A DNA stretch of 14,766 bases from Chloroflexota bacterium (GTDB taxonomy: Bacteria; Chloroflexota; UBA11872), in NCBI GenBank assembly GCA_028875175.1, contig JAPPFO010000204.1, positions 1 through 14,766 of the forward strand. Direction: 5' to 3'. A program made the translations under genes and the position numbers. Each line of letters opens with the position of its first letter. The first letter of the stretch is position 1. Positions 1 through 7,131 of this stretch are shown piece by piece. The notes below the pieces were generated by a model. That model was not told the DNA's origin and made no database searches. It worked only from the letters and a program-made list of their open reading frames with translations.

Positions 1-1
1 G

Positions 2-703
2 GTGACGGTGCGGGCCGAGGCGGTGGGCGCGGCGGAGTCCGACGTTCGCCTTGGCTTGCAAGGACCGAAGACCATTAGCCGAGCCGCCGAGGAGGCCGGA
101 ATGGTGCGCCCTGGCCTGCGTATCGGCGAGCTGGACGGCCACCCGATCGGCGTGGCGCGCATCCCGGTGGGCAGCGCGCGTTCGGTGATGACGCTTGAAG
201 AGCTGATGGCGCTGGGAGCGCGCACGTTCCTGATCGCGGGAGCCACCGGGGCGCTTAAGCCGGGCATCCAGGTCGGCGACTACGTGATCGCCACCAGCGG
301 ATTACGGGAAGAGGGCGCCTCCTATCACTACCGGCCGCCGGAGCACCCGGCCCGCGCCAATGGGCCGGCTGCCCGGGCGCTTATCGACGCCGCCCAGACC
401 AGCGAGCACGCCTGCCACGCCGGCCGCGTGTGGAGTACCGACGCTCCCTACCGCGAGTTCACCGGCAAGGTCCACCGCTACGGTCAGGACGGTGTGCTGA
501 GCGTCGACATGGAGGCCTCCGCCCTAATGATCGTCACCGAGTTCCGCGGCGCCGATCTGGGGATGATCCTGACGGTCAGCGACCTCGTCTACCGCCGCGA
601 TTGGCCCAACATCTTTGGTACCGACGAGTACCGGGCAAACTGCATGGATATGGCCGACGTCATTGTCCGAGCCGCCCGCGACCTGCTTGCCGGGACCGGT
701 TAA
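2..703 (+). CDS. Nucleoside phosphorylase family protein, copy 1 (5' end outside window)
   Basis: Member of the PNP/uridine phosphorylase superfamily, which cleaves nucleosides with phosphate to a free base and (deoxy)ribose-1-phosphate in cytosolic purine or pyrimidine salvage. Visible in the frame are a glycine-rich turn GATGAL (about residues 80-85), the block VGDYVIATSGLREEG (91-105), and SVDMEASAL (167-175). The last matches the family DMEAAAL-type motif whose Glu contacts the sugar hydroxyls. The reading frame is open to the window edge. The downstream paralogue has about 40 more N-terminal residues than the part seen here, so the GTG at base 2 is probably internal and the true start lies upstream. 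The stop is 13 bases before copy 2. Substrate (purine, uridine or methylthioadenosine) cannot be told from sequence. The family call is confident; the exact enzyme is not. Confidence 0.8.
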   Translation: MTVRAEAVGAAESDVRLGLQGPKTISRAAEEAGMVRPGLRIGELDGHPIGVARIPVGSARSVMTLEELMALGARTFLIAGATGALKPGIQVGDYVIATSGLREEGASYHYRPPEHPARANGPAARALIDAAQTSEHACHAGRVWSTDAPYREFTGKVHRYGQDGVLSVDMEASALMIVTEFRGADLGMILTVSDLVYRRDWPNIFGTDEYRANCMDMADVIVRAARDLLAGTG

Positions 704-716
704 CCCGGATCGCTTG

Positions 717-1526
717 ATGGCCGGGTCACCGTCCGGCTGGCTGAACCATTACGGCGATTCGACCCCGGTCATCGACCCGGAGTCGCACATGCGCGAGCTT
801 GCCGGGCGCGGGGACGGCGACGCCCTAGCGCGCTGCCCGGCGCTGGTGATGGGCGGGTTCATCGATCCGATGGTCGCCCCGATCGCGGAGGCCACGGGGG
901 CCGTCGATTCCAACCTGAAACCGAACCTGCGTATCGGCCAGTTGGACGGTCACCGAGTGGGCGTGGCGAATGTACCCGTCGGCGCGTCCCACGCCTCGAC
1001 CCTGCTGGAAGAACTGATCGGCCTTGGCGCCCGCACGCTCCTGATTGCCGGCGCCACGGGCGCCCTGCGGCCGGGGATCGACGTCGGCGACCACGTGATC
1101 GCCACCAACGCGCTCCGCGAAGAAGGCACGTCGTACCACTATCAGCCGCCGGAGCATCCGGCGCGCGCCGATGGGCCGGCTGCCCGGGCGCTCATCGAAG
1201 CCGCCGGATTCAGTGAGCACGCATCCCACGCCGGTCGCGTGTGGAGCACGGACGCCCCGTACCGGGAGTTCACAGGAAAGGTCCAGCGCTACGGCAAGGA
1301 CGGCGTGATTGGCGTCGACATGGAGGCCTCGGCGCTGATGATCGTCTCGGAGTTTCGCGGCGCCGATCTCGGCCTGATTCTCACCGTCAGCGACCTGGTC
1401 TACCGCGGCGACTGGCCCAACATCTTCGGCACCGACGAATACCGGGCAAACTGTGCGGACATGGCGAGCATCGTGGTACGCGCCGCCCGCGCGCTGCTTG
1501 CCGGGAAGGACACGACCGATGGCTGA
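717..1526 (+). CDS. Nucleoside phosphorylase family protein, copy 2
   Basis: Full-length 269-residue paralogue of the gene just upstream, from the same PNP/UDP phosphorylase superfamily. It shares long identical blocks with copy 1, such as STDAPYREFTGKV and DWPNIFGTDEYRANC, and the motifs GATGAL (112-117) and GVDMEASAL (199-207). The N-terminal block CPALVMGGFIDPMVAPIAEA (40-59) corresponds to the phosphate-binding N-terminal strand of the family, although the classical GDPxR form is not evident. I chose ATG 717 because the frame upstream of it runs back over the 3' end of copy 1. A clear Shine-Dalgarno is lacking, so translation may depend on the upstream gene. The 3' end overlaps the aldolase start by 8 bases, which points to one transcript. 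Substrate is unknown; divergence from copy 1 suggests different specificity or a heteromer. Confidence 0.85.
   Translation: MAGSPSGWLNHYGDSTPVIDPESHMRELAGRGDGDALARCPALVMGGFIDPMVAPIAEATGAVDSNLKPNLRIGQLDGHRVGVANVPVGASHASTLLEELIGLGARTLLIAGATGALRPGIDVGDHVIATNALREEGTSYHYQPPEHPARADGPAARALIEAAGFSEHASHAGRVWSTDAPYREFTGKVQRYGKDGVIGVDMEASALMIVSEFRGADLGLILTVSDLVYRGDWPNIFGTDEYRANCADMASIVVRAARALLAGKDTTDG
1503..1510 (+). promoter_or_regulatory. Ribosome binding site of the aldolase gene
   Basis: GGGAAGGA lies inside the last codons of the second phosphorylase, 8 bases before ATG 1519. It fixes the aldolase start there rather than at any earlier in-frame codon inside the phosphorylase. Confidence 0.7.
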
Positions 1527-2418
1527 CGCGCCCCGCATCAATCGTTGTATCGAGCTTCGCGAATCCGGCGAGCCGCTGTACTACACGGGGATGTCGGAGC
1601 GCCTGACGTATGAGCGCGGCCGCGACATGGTCGACACCTTTGCCGACTTCATCCTGGTGGAGTTTGAGCATCACGGGCTGGATACCCGTGGGCTGGTGGA
1701 CTTCATGCAGGGGCTGCGCGACGCCGGACCGACACCCAGCGGGCACCGCACACCGACGGTCTTGTGCACGCTGCCCGTGAACGGGCTTTCCGAAGACGTG
1801 GTGCGGGCCAACGACTGGCAGATCCGGCACATCCTGGCGACCGGCGTGCACGGCCTGGTGCTATGCCACGCGCGAACGCCGGAGGCGGTGCGCGCCTTCG
1901 TGGAAGCGGTCCGGTATCCGCACGCCACGGTGGGCGTCGGCGAGGGCCTGGGCGAGGGCACCCGCGGCATGGGCGGCCAGGGCGTGGCGGCTGAAATCTG
2001 GGGACTGGATCCCATGGACTACATCCGTAAGGCCGATCCGTGGCCCCTGAACCCCGAGGGCGAACTGATCCTGGGCCTCAAGATCGAGGACCGCCAGGGC
2101 ATGCAGCGAGCATTCGACATTACCGCCGTCCCCGGCCTGTTCTTCAGCGAATGGGGGCCCGGCGACATGGGCGTCTCCCACGGCCACTCCGACTGGCACG
2201 ACCCGCCCTATTCACCGGAGATGGACCACGCCCGCAACACCATCCAGGCGGCCTGCGAAGCGGAAGGGCTGGCCTTTCTCTGTAGCTGGGCCGATCCGAA
2301 CATGGACGACGAAGCCCGCATCCGCCACCTGTTGCAGAACGTCGGGGCGGAGATCGTCAGCGGCGGCGAGGAGATGGCGCGCATCGGGAGGCAGCTCACC
2401 GGCCGGCCGACGCCCTGA
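1519..2418 (+). CDS. HpcH/HpaI aldolase family protein
   Basis: 299-residue TIM-barrel aldolase of the HpcH/HpaI (class II, metal-dependent pyruvate aldolase) family. These enzymes cleave 2-keto-4-hydroxy acids to pyruvate and an aldehyde. Visible hallmarks are FILVEFEHHGLD (44-55, equivalent to the DGEHAP strand with its catalytic His), LKIEDRQG (187-194, metal-binding Glu190) and FFSEWGPGDMGVSHGH (208-223, equivalent to FIGPADLS with metal-binding Asp216). The catalytic Arg expected in the PVVRP strand is not apparent; the corresponding segment reads TVLCTLPVN (80-88), so the chemistry may differ. It is slightly longer than HpaI (about 265 aa), with extra sequence around 140-180. The start is set by a good ribosome site. 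It is followed after 66 bases by a tartronate-semialdehyde-reductase-like gene, which recalls the GarL-GarR pair. Substrate is not determined. Confidence 0.82.
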   Translation: MADAPRINRCIELRESGEPLYYTGMSERLTYERGRDMVDTFADFILVEFEHHGLDTRGLVDFMQGLRDAGPTPSGHRTPTVLCTLPVNGLSEDVVRANDWQIRHILATGVHGLVLCHARTPEAVRAFVEAVRYPHATVGVGEGLGEGTRGMGGQGVAAEIWGLDPMDYIRKADPWPLNPEGELILGLKIEDRQGMQRAFDITAVPGLFFSEWGPGDMGVSHGHSDWHDPPYSPEMDHARNTIQAACEAEGLAFLCSWADPNMDDEARIRHLLQNVGAEIVSGGEEMARIGRQLTGRPTP

Positions 2419-2484
2419 CCCGCGCGCGGCTTCCGGTCGATAGTGGCAAGCTGAAAGCCTGACCACCACAACGAGGCACACGCC

Positions 2485-3378
2485 ATGAGAGTCGGATTCA
2501 TTGGCCTGGGCGCCATGGGCCTGCCGATGGCCCGCAACCTTCGATCGGCCGGATTTGACGTCGTCGTGCATAACCGCAGCCGCGGCAAGGTCGATGACTT
2601 CGTGGCCGCCGGCGGCGAGGCCGCCAGCAGCCCGGCCGAGATGGCGGCGAGCGTGGACGTCGTTTGCGCCTGCCTGCCGATCCCGCCGGTCTGTGAGGAC
2701 GTATTTCTCGGACCCGACGGCGTCATCGAGGGCGCCGGCGAGGGCCAGCTCTGGATCGACTTCAGCACCAATGGCCCCGACACCTCGCAGCGCATCAGCG
2801 ACGCGGCGGCGGGCAAGGGCTGCGGTTACCTTGACGCTCCGATCAGCGGTGGCGTTTGGGGCGCGGAGGCGGGCACCCTGGCCATCATGGTGGGCGGCGA
2901 GGCTGCCGACTTCGAGCGGGGCGGTCCCGTATTTGACGCCGTGGGCGCCAACATCCGCCATTTCGGGGCTTCCGGCAGCGGCAGCGTGGTCAAGCTCTGC
3001 AACAACCTGATCGGCGCCGCCACCAACGCCGTGATCTCCGAGGCCTACGTGGCGGCGGTCAAGTACGGCATCGACCCGGCCGCCATGTACGAAACGCTGC
3101 AAAGCGCCACCGCCGCCAGCCCCGGCCACGAGCGCATGGTCAAAGACAGCGTGCTGGAGCGGAACTTCGATGCCATGTTCGCGCTCGACCTGCACGCCAA
3201 GGACCAGCAGTTGGCGGCCGACCTGGGCAAGCTGACGGGGGTGCGCCTGGCGGTGACCAGCACGGTCAACGAGCTGTACAAGGAAGCCCAGGCGCGCGGC
3301 TACGGCGGCCAGAACACCACCGCCATCATCCGCCCGCTGGAGGACCTGCACGGCGTGACGGTGGAGCCGGCGTCGTAG
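2485..3378 (+). CDS. NAD(P)-dependent beta-hydroxyacid dehydrogenase (3-hydroxyisobutyrate / tartronate semialdehyde reductase family)
   Basis: 297-residue, full-length member of the 3-hydroxyisobutyrate dehydrogenase family, which interconverts 3-hydroxy acids and semialdehydes with NAD(P). The N-terminal Rossmann motif is GFIGLGAMGLPMARNL (4-19), followed by HNRS (29-32), where Arg31 after the second strand commonly signals NADPH preference. The substrate loop DAPISGGVWGAEAGTL (117-132) and the catalytic lysine in GSVVKLCNN (Lys170) are both present. The start has a GAGG at 2473-2476, 8 bases before ATG. It sits between the aldolase and an FMN reductase on the same strand. Together with the aldolase it may reduce the semialdehyde released by aldol cleavage, as GarR does. 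Alternatives are 3-hydroxyisobutyrate dehydrogenase or a glyoxylate/succinic semialdehyde reductase. The family is near certain; the substrate is not. Confidence 0.88.
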   Translation: MRVGFIGLGAMGLPMARNLRSAGFDVVVHNRSRGKVDDFVAAGGEAASSPAEMAASVDVVCACLPIPPVCEDVFLGPDGVIEGAGEGQLWIDFSTNGPDTSQRISDAAAGKGCGYLDAPISGGVWGAEAGTLAIMVGGEAADFERGGPVFDAVGANIRHFGASGSGSVVKLCNNLIGAATNAVISEAYVAAVKYGIDPAAMYETLQSATAASPGHERMVKDSVLERNFDAMFALDLHAKDQQLAADLGKLTGVRLAVTSTVNELYKEAQARGYGGQNTTAIIRPLEDLHGVTVEPAS

Positions 3379-3444
3379 CGAACTCGCCGCATTCGACATT
3401 GCGACCGGGGCCGGCGGCCTCGGCGCGCCCGCGTTTCACCCGCT

Positions 3445-3450
3445 AAGGAG
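3445..3450 (+). promoter_or_regulatory. Ribosome binding site selecting a GTG start
   Basis: A perfect AAGGAG 8 bases before GTG 3459 supports the GTG as start of the FMN reductase gene; no ATG lies at a suitable position. Confidence 0.75.
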
Positions 3451-3458
3451 ACCCGCCC

Positions 3459-4034
3459 GTGGCCGATGCGATCAAAGTCCTGGGGATTTCGGGCAGCCTG
3501 CGCCACGGCTCGTACAACAGCGGCCTGCTGCGCGCCGCCACCACGGTGCTGCCGCCGGACGTGGAGATGACCATCTTCCCCCTGCACAACATCCCGCTCT
3601 TCAACTCGGACGTGGAGCGCGCGGGCAATCCCGAGCCGGTTGCCGCCATGCAGCAGGCCATCGGGGCCGCCGCCGGCTTGCTGTTCGCGGTGCCGGAATA
3701 CAACTACTCGATCAGCGGCGTGCTCAAGAACGCGATCGACTGGGCCTCGCGCGGCCGGCCCTCGACCCTGGACGGCAAGCCGGTGGCCATCATGGGCGTC
3801 GGCGGCCGGCAGGGCACGGCGCGCGCCCAGATGCACATGCGCCAGATCGCCCTGCACAACAGCCTGCGGGTGATGATCGATCCCGAGTTGCTGCTAGCGC
3901 GGTCGCGCAGCAAGTTTGATCCGGACGGGAATCTGACCGACGCGGACACGCGCGAGCAGTTGCGCGAGTTCATGGCGGCCTTTGACGAGTGGATCCGGCA
4001 CTGCCGCGTGGATCCGACGCTGCGGTTCGCCTGA
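3459..4034 (+). CDS. NAD(P)H-dependent FMN reductase
   Basis: 191-residue flavodoxin-like flavoprotein of the NADPH-dependent FMN reductase family (PF03358 type), which includes chromate reductase ChrR, azoreductases and quinone reductases. The FMN phosphate loop is GISGSLRHGSYNSGLL (9-24), matching the family GSLR-x-x-S-x-N pattern. The isoalloxazine loop is VPEYNYSISGVLKNAIDW (78-95), which contains the diagnostic PEYN. VGGRQGTARAQMHMRQ (114-129) matches the third conserved loop. It begins with GTG behind a strong AAGGAG. It probably reduces FMN, quinones or other electrophiles in the cytosol; whether it supplies reduced flavin to a partner monooxygenase cannot be seen, since no monooxygenase is in the window. 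Confidence 0.88.
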   Translation: MADAIKVLGISGSLRHGSYNSGLLRAATTVLPPDVEMTIFPLHNIPLFNSDVERAGNPEPVAAMQQAIGAAAGLLFAVPEYNYSISGVLKNAIDWASRGRPSTLDGKPVAIMGVGGRQGTARAQMHMRQIALHNSLRVMIDPELLLARSRSKFDPDGNLTDADTREQLREFMAAFDEWIRHCRVDPTLRFA

Positions 4035-4129
4035 ACGCCGGGGCGCCACGACTTCGAACCCAGGGCTCTCGAATGACCCGACTTACACTTACCGCGGCCA
4101 ACGACCCGGCCGCCTGACTGGAGCGCTGC

Positions 4130-5572
4130 ATGCCGCCCGCAACCCCCATCACCGTCGCGCATGGCGACGGGATCGGCCCCGAGATCATGCCCATCGTCCT
4201 GGAAATCCTGGACAAGGCGGGCGCGCAGCTTGCAATCGAGACCATCGACATCGGCGAGCAGGTCTACCTGCGCGGCAACCCGGCCGGCATCGACGACGCG
4301 GCCTGGGAGTCCATCTATCGCACTCGCGTATTCCTGAAGGCCCCCATCACCACCCCCCAGGGCCGCGGCTACCAGAGCCTGAACGTCGCCACCCGCATCG
4401 CCCTGGGGCTCTACGCCAACGTGCGGCCGGCGGTGACCTACCACCCCTACGTGGAAACCAAGCATCACCCGGACATGGACGTGGTGCTGGTGCGCGAGAA
4501 CGAGGAAGACCTCTACGCCGGCATCGAGCACCGGCACACGGCCGACGTGATGCAGTCGCTGAAGCTGATCACCCGGCCGGGATCCGAGCGCGTTATTCGC
4601 TTCGCCTTCGAGTACGCCCTGCATCACGGCCGCAAGAAAGTGACCGCCTTCGCGAAGGACAACATCATGAAGATGTCGGACGGTCTCTTTCACGAGGTCT
4701 TCGACGAGGTGGCGGCGGACTATCCGGACCTGGAGAACGAGTACTGGATCGTCGATATCGGCGCCGCCAAGCTGGCCGACACGCCCGAGATGTTTGACGT
4801 GGTGGTGCTGCCGAACCTCTACGGCGACATCCTGTCGGATGTAGCCGCGCAGATTGCCGGGTCGGTTGGCCTGGCCGGCGCGGCGAACATCGGCGACAGC
4901 GCCGCGATGTTCGAGGCCGTGCACGGCTCGGCGCCGCGGAGGGCCGGTCAGAACCTGGCCAACCCCTCCGGCCTGCTCACGGCCGGCATTCTCATGCTGG
5001 ATCACATCGGCCAGGCCGAGGTGGCGGCGCGCGTGCAGAACGCCTGGCTGCGGACGCTGGAAGACGGCGTCCACACCTACGACATCCACAGCGAAGCTCA
5101 CAGCACGGCCAAGGTCGGTACGCGCGAGTTCGGGCAGGCCGTGGCCGACCGCCTGGGCGAAATGCCCGGAACCCTGCGACCCGCCGCATTCGGCGTCGGC
5201 GGCCCCATGCCCGTCATCGAGGCCAGCGCACGCGAGACGCAACCCGTCAAGCAGACCGTGGGCGTGGATGTGTTCCTGGACTGGAGCGACGGCACGGCGG
5301 CGGACCTGGCGCAGCGCCTGCAGGCAATCGCCGGCAACGGTCTCGGCCTGAAGATGATCAGCAACCGTGGCGCCATCGTCTGGCCGCAGTCCATGGCCGG
5401 CGGGTTGCTGGTGGACCACTGGCGCGCCCGCTTCATGGCCGACAACGGCGCGGCCATTGACCACGCTGAGATCGTCGACCTGCTCGGCCGCATCGGCGGC
5501 GCCGGCCTGGACTTCATCAAGACCGAGAATCTCTGCACCTTTGACGGCAAGCCGGCGTACTCGCAGGCCTAA
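4130..5572 (+). CDS. icd: Isocitrate dehydrogenase, long (Thermus-type) form with extra C-terminal domain
   Basis: 480-residue decarboxylating dehydrogenase converting isocitrate to 2-oxoglutarate and CO2 in the TCA cycle. The catalytic core (about 1-330) shows AHGDGIGPEIM (10-20), the substrate loop with Ser83, Asn85 and Arg89 in YQSLNVATR, Arg99, RENEEDLYAGIEH (122-134), KDNIMK (176-181), metal-binding Asp233 and Asp237 in YGDILSD, and the cofactor loop HGSAPRRAG (265-273). A further domain of roughly 145 residues follows, as in the about 496-residue Thermus enzyme and alphaproteobacterial relatives; isopropylmalate dehydrogenases are about 360 residues and lack it. Two arginines occupy the loop positions that are Lys-Tyr in the NADP enzyme and Asp-Ile in NAD enzymes, so NADP use is inferred. 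A GGAG at 4120-4123 precedes ATG. purE follows after 15 bases. Confidence 0.87.
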   Translation: MPPATPITVAHGDGIGPEIMPIVLEILDKAGAQLAIETIDIGEQVYLRGNPAGIDDAAWESIYRTRVFLKAPITTPQGRGYQSLNVATRIALGLYANVRPAVTYHPYVETKHHPDMDVVLVRENEEDLYAGIEHRHTADVMQSLKLITRPGSERVIRFAFEYALHHGRKKVTAFAKDNIMKMSDGLFHEVFDEVAADYPDLENEYWIVDIGAAKLADTPEMFDVVVLPNLYGDILSDVAAQIAGSVGLAGAANIGDSAAMFEAVHGSAPRRAGQNLANPSGLLTAGILMLDHIGQAEVAARVQNAWLRTLEDGVHTYDIHSEAHSTAKVGTREFGQAVADRLGEMPGTLRPAAFGVGGPMPVIEASARETQPVKQTVGVDVFLDWSDGTAADLAQRLQAIAGNGLGLKMISNRGAIVWPQSMAGGLLVDHWRARFMADNGAAIDHAEIVDLLGRIGGAGLDFIKTENLCTFDGKPAYSQA

Positions 5573-5587
5573 AGGAGTGAGACGGCC

Positions 5588-6085
5588 ATGACTGACTCGA
5601 GCGACACCCCGCGCGTCGGCATCGTGATGGGCAGCACGTCCGATTGGGACGTGATGCAGCGCACCACCGCCACCCTGCGTGACTTCGGCGTGCCCTACGA
5701 GGTTCGCGTGCTCTCCGCCCATCGCACGCCGGACGAGACCGCCGAGTGGGCGCGCAGCGCCGACGAGCGCGGCATGCGCGTTCTCATTGCCGCCGCCGGC
5801 GGCGCCGCGCACCTGGCCGGCGTGGTGGCCGCGCACACGGTGCTGCCCGTGCTGGGCGTGCCCATGCAGGCCTGGTCGCTGGACGGCCTGGATTCGCTGC
5901 TGGCCATGGCCCAGATGCCCCGCGGCATCCCGGTCGCCACCCTCGCCATCGGCAGCGCCGGCGCGGTCAACGCCGCCCTGCTGGCCGTCGAGATCCTGGC
6001 GCTGGGCGACCCTGAGCTTCGGCAGAAGCTGGTCGACTTCCGCGCCCAACAGGCCGAAGAGATCCTGGGGTCCAGTCTTGAGTAG
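5588..6085 (+). CDS. purE: N5-carboxyaminoimidazole ribonucleotide mutase (PurE)
   Basis: 165-residue PurE, the usual class I length. It catalyses N5-CAIR to CAIR isomerisation in de novo purine synthesis as a cytosolic octamer. Motifs are MGSTSDWDVM (14-23, the Ser/Asp substrate site), LSAHRTPDE with the catalytic His, AAAGGAAHLAGVVAAHT, and LDSLLAMAQMPRGIPVATLAIGSAGAVNAALLA. All positions expected for activity are present. The ribosome site AAAGGAG at 5571-5577 overlaps the TAA of the isocitrate dehydrogenase gene, so the two are almost certainly co-transcribed. The usual partner PurK (ATP-dependent N5-CAIR synthetase) is not in the window. An inverted repeat spans the stop codon, and the low-GC island begins immediately downstream. 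Confidence 0.93.
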   Translation: MTDSSDTPRVGIVMGSTSDWDVMQRTTATLRDFGVPYEVRVLSAHRTPDETAEWARSADERGMRVLIAAAGGAAHLAGVVAAHTVLPVLGVPMQAWSLDGLDSLLAMAQMPRGIPVATLAIGSAGAVNAALLAVEILALGDPELRQKLVDFRAQQAEEILGSSLE

Positions 6086-6108
6086 CTAAGACTCAGTTAT
6101 GGACTGGA
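6071..6108 (+). terminator. Possible terminator: nested inverted repeats across the purE stop codon
   Basis: An inner stem AGTCTT/AAGACT (6074-6079 with 6088-6093, 8-base loop holding the TAG) and an alternative outer stem TCCAGTC/GACTGGA (6071-6077 with 6102-6108) share their left arm, so only one can form at a time. There is no following T-tract, so an intrinsic terminator is only tentative. Confidence 0.3.
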
Positions 6109-6118
6109 ATGCACTCAT

Positions 6119-6164
6119 GAAGTAACCCGTCACTTCGCTTCTGCATAGCTGACTTGCTGTCAGC
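6119..6164 (-). terminator. Possible terminator hairpins downstream of the R-M operon
   Basis: Two hairpins lie in the 98-base gap between convergent purE and the methyltransferase gene. GCTGAC/GTCAGC (6148-6153 with 6159-6164, 5-base loop) is followed on the minus strand by GAAGTGACGGGTTACTTC (6119-6136), a stem of five pairs plus a G-T wobble. Position fits termination of the minus-strand operon; no T-run follows either one. Confidence 0.3.
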
Positions 6165-6183
6165 AAATTCGTGGTGCGCTGTT

Positions 6184-7131
6184 CTATCTACCACCAACGT
6201 AATCGAACAAGTCAGGGGCGAGTCTCTCCAATGCTATAGCAACGGCCTCCTCGTCAACGTCGAAACCGATGTACTTTCGTCCTACCGCCTTTGCGGCCAC
6301 GAGGGTTGAACCACTTCCACAGAATGGATCAAGAACCACTTGGTCACCAATTGTTGTCAGAGATATGAGGGCTTGAAGTAGTCGAATTGGCTTCTGCGCC
6401 ACATGGTGACCCGACTCATTTATCCCAAATCCAGATCGTAATACGTTATCAGGGGCATGCTCAAATCTCACAAACTCATCCTGACAGAAGGCACCTACTT
6501 CATGTTGGATAACATTGTCGGCAATTGTGGAACCGATCTTGTATGGCTTAACGAACCACAAGACGGGTTCAAATGTCGGCCGCAGATTGCCAACTCTCCA
6601 ACCTTCCCAATTATCCGCGTTTCTAATGTCCCCACGTCGCTGGAATACAACACTCAAACGCTGAGCTCGATAGGGTGCCGACGGCCGGATCCATGCTAGC
6701 GTGTCTTTTAGCGTAAAGCCAGCATCTTCTAGTGCAACGATGCAGCGATGCGAAAGGCGCCTGCCAGCGAACACCATTGCTGACGCACCAGGCTTCAGGA
6801 CACGAAACCAATCCCGAGCAAACTTTCCGCACCACTGTTGATACTCTTGAGGAATTTGTCTGTCGGCTCGTGACCAGCCATTGAGTGGCTTCCCTCGAGA
6901 ACGAAAAACGTCGCCTGCCTTGACTTGAGCTGGGCTAGCACCTAACAATGCTGAATTGGTATTGTTGTGAAGTACATCCCAGTCAGCAACACCTATCCCA
7001 TACGGGATGTCGCTGAGTATTAGATGTATACTCCTGTCAGGTAGCTTTCTCACGGACTCCAATCCGTCAGCGACCGTGACAGAGTTCACTTCGACTCCGC
7101 CGAGTCTTGATTTCTCTCGGTTAGTCACCAA
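6184..7131 (-). CDS. Type II DNA methyltransferase, beta class, probably N6-adenine (HindIII-like system)
   Basis: 315-residue SAM-dependent DNA methyltransferase, probably protecting host DNA against the endonuclease encoded just upstream. The catalytic motif IV comes first (LSDIPYG, 39-45, with DIPY in place of the usual DPPY) and the SAM-binding motif I comes near the C-terminus (LDPFCGSGSTLVAAK, 267-281, followed by YIGFDVDEE). That order defines the beta class with the target-recognition region between. A D-x-PY motif favours N6-adenine over N4-cytosine (usually SPPY). The start is uncertain. TTG 7131 directly abuts the endonuclease stop, GTG 7128 is next, and a GGAG 6 or 9 bases upstream serves either. 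GTG 7089, behind another GGAG, would give 301 residues. Base composition is much less GC-rich than the flanking genes. Confidence 0.88.
   Translation of the reverse strand: MVTNREKSRLGGVEVNSVTVADGLESVRKLPDRSIHLILSDIPYGIGVADWDVLHNNTNSALLGASPAQVKAGDVFRSRGKPLNGWSRADRQIPQEYQQWCGKFARDWFRVLKPGASAMVFAGRRLSHRCIVALEDAGFTLKDTLAWIRPSAPYRAQRLSVVFQRRGDIRNADNWEGWRVGNLRPTFEPVLWFVKPYKIGSTIADNVIQHEVGAFCQDEFVRFEHAPDNVLRSGFGINESGHHVAQKPIRLLQALISLTTIGDQVVLDPFCGSGSTLVAAKAVGRKYIGFDVDEEAVAIALERLAPDLFDYVGGR

Noticed and set aside
615..716. Upstream extension of the second phosphorylase to ATG 615
   Set aside because: It would overlap the 3' end of copy 1 by about 90 bases in another frame, and the added residues look like an out-of-frame reading of that gene.
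2212..3399. A 395-codon minus-strand open frame opposite the dehydrogenase gene
   Set aside because: The plus-strand frame is an unmistakable Rossmann dehydrogenase; the antisense translation has no recognisable feature.
3704..6049. A 781-codon open frame on the minus strand opposite the FMN reductase, isocitrate dehydrogenase and purE genes
   Set aside because: It is antisense to three well-conserved families, its product is rich in His, Gly, Arg and Val without any motif, and such frames are expected opposite high-GC genes.
6457..6699. An 80-codon plus-strand frame inside the methyltransferase gene
   Set aside because: Antisense to conserved methyltransferase sequence, with no ribosome site or recognisable domain.
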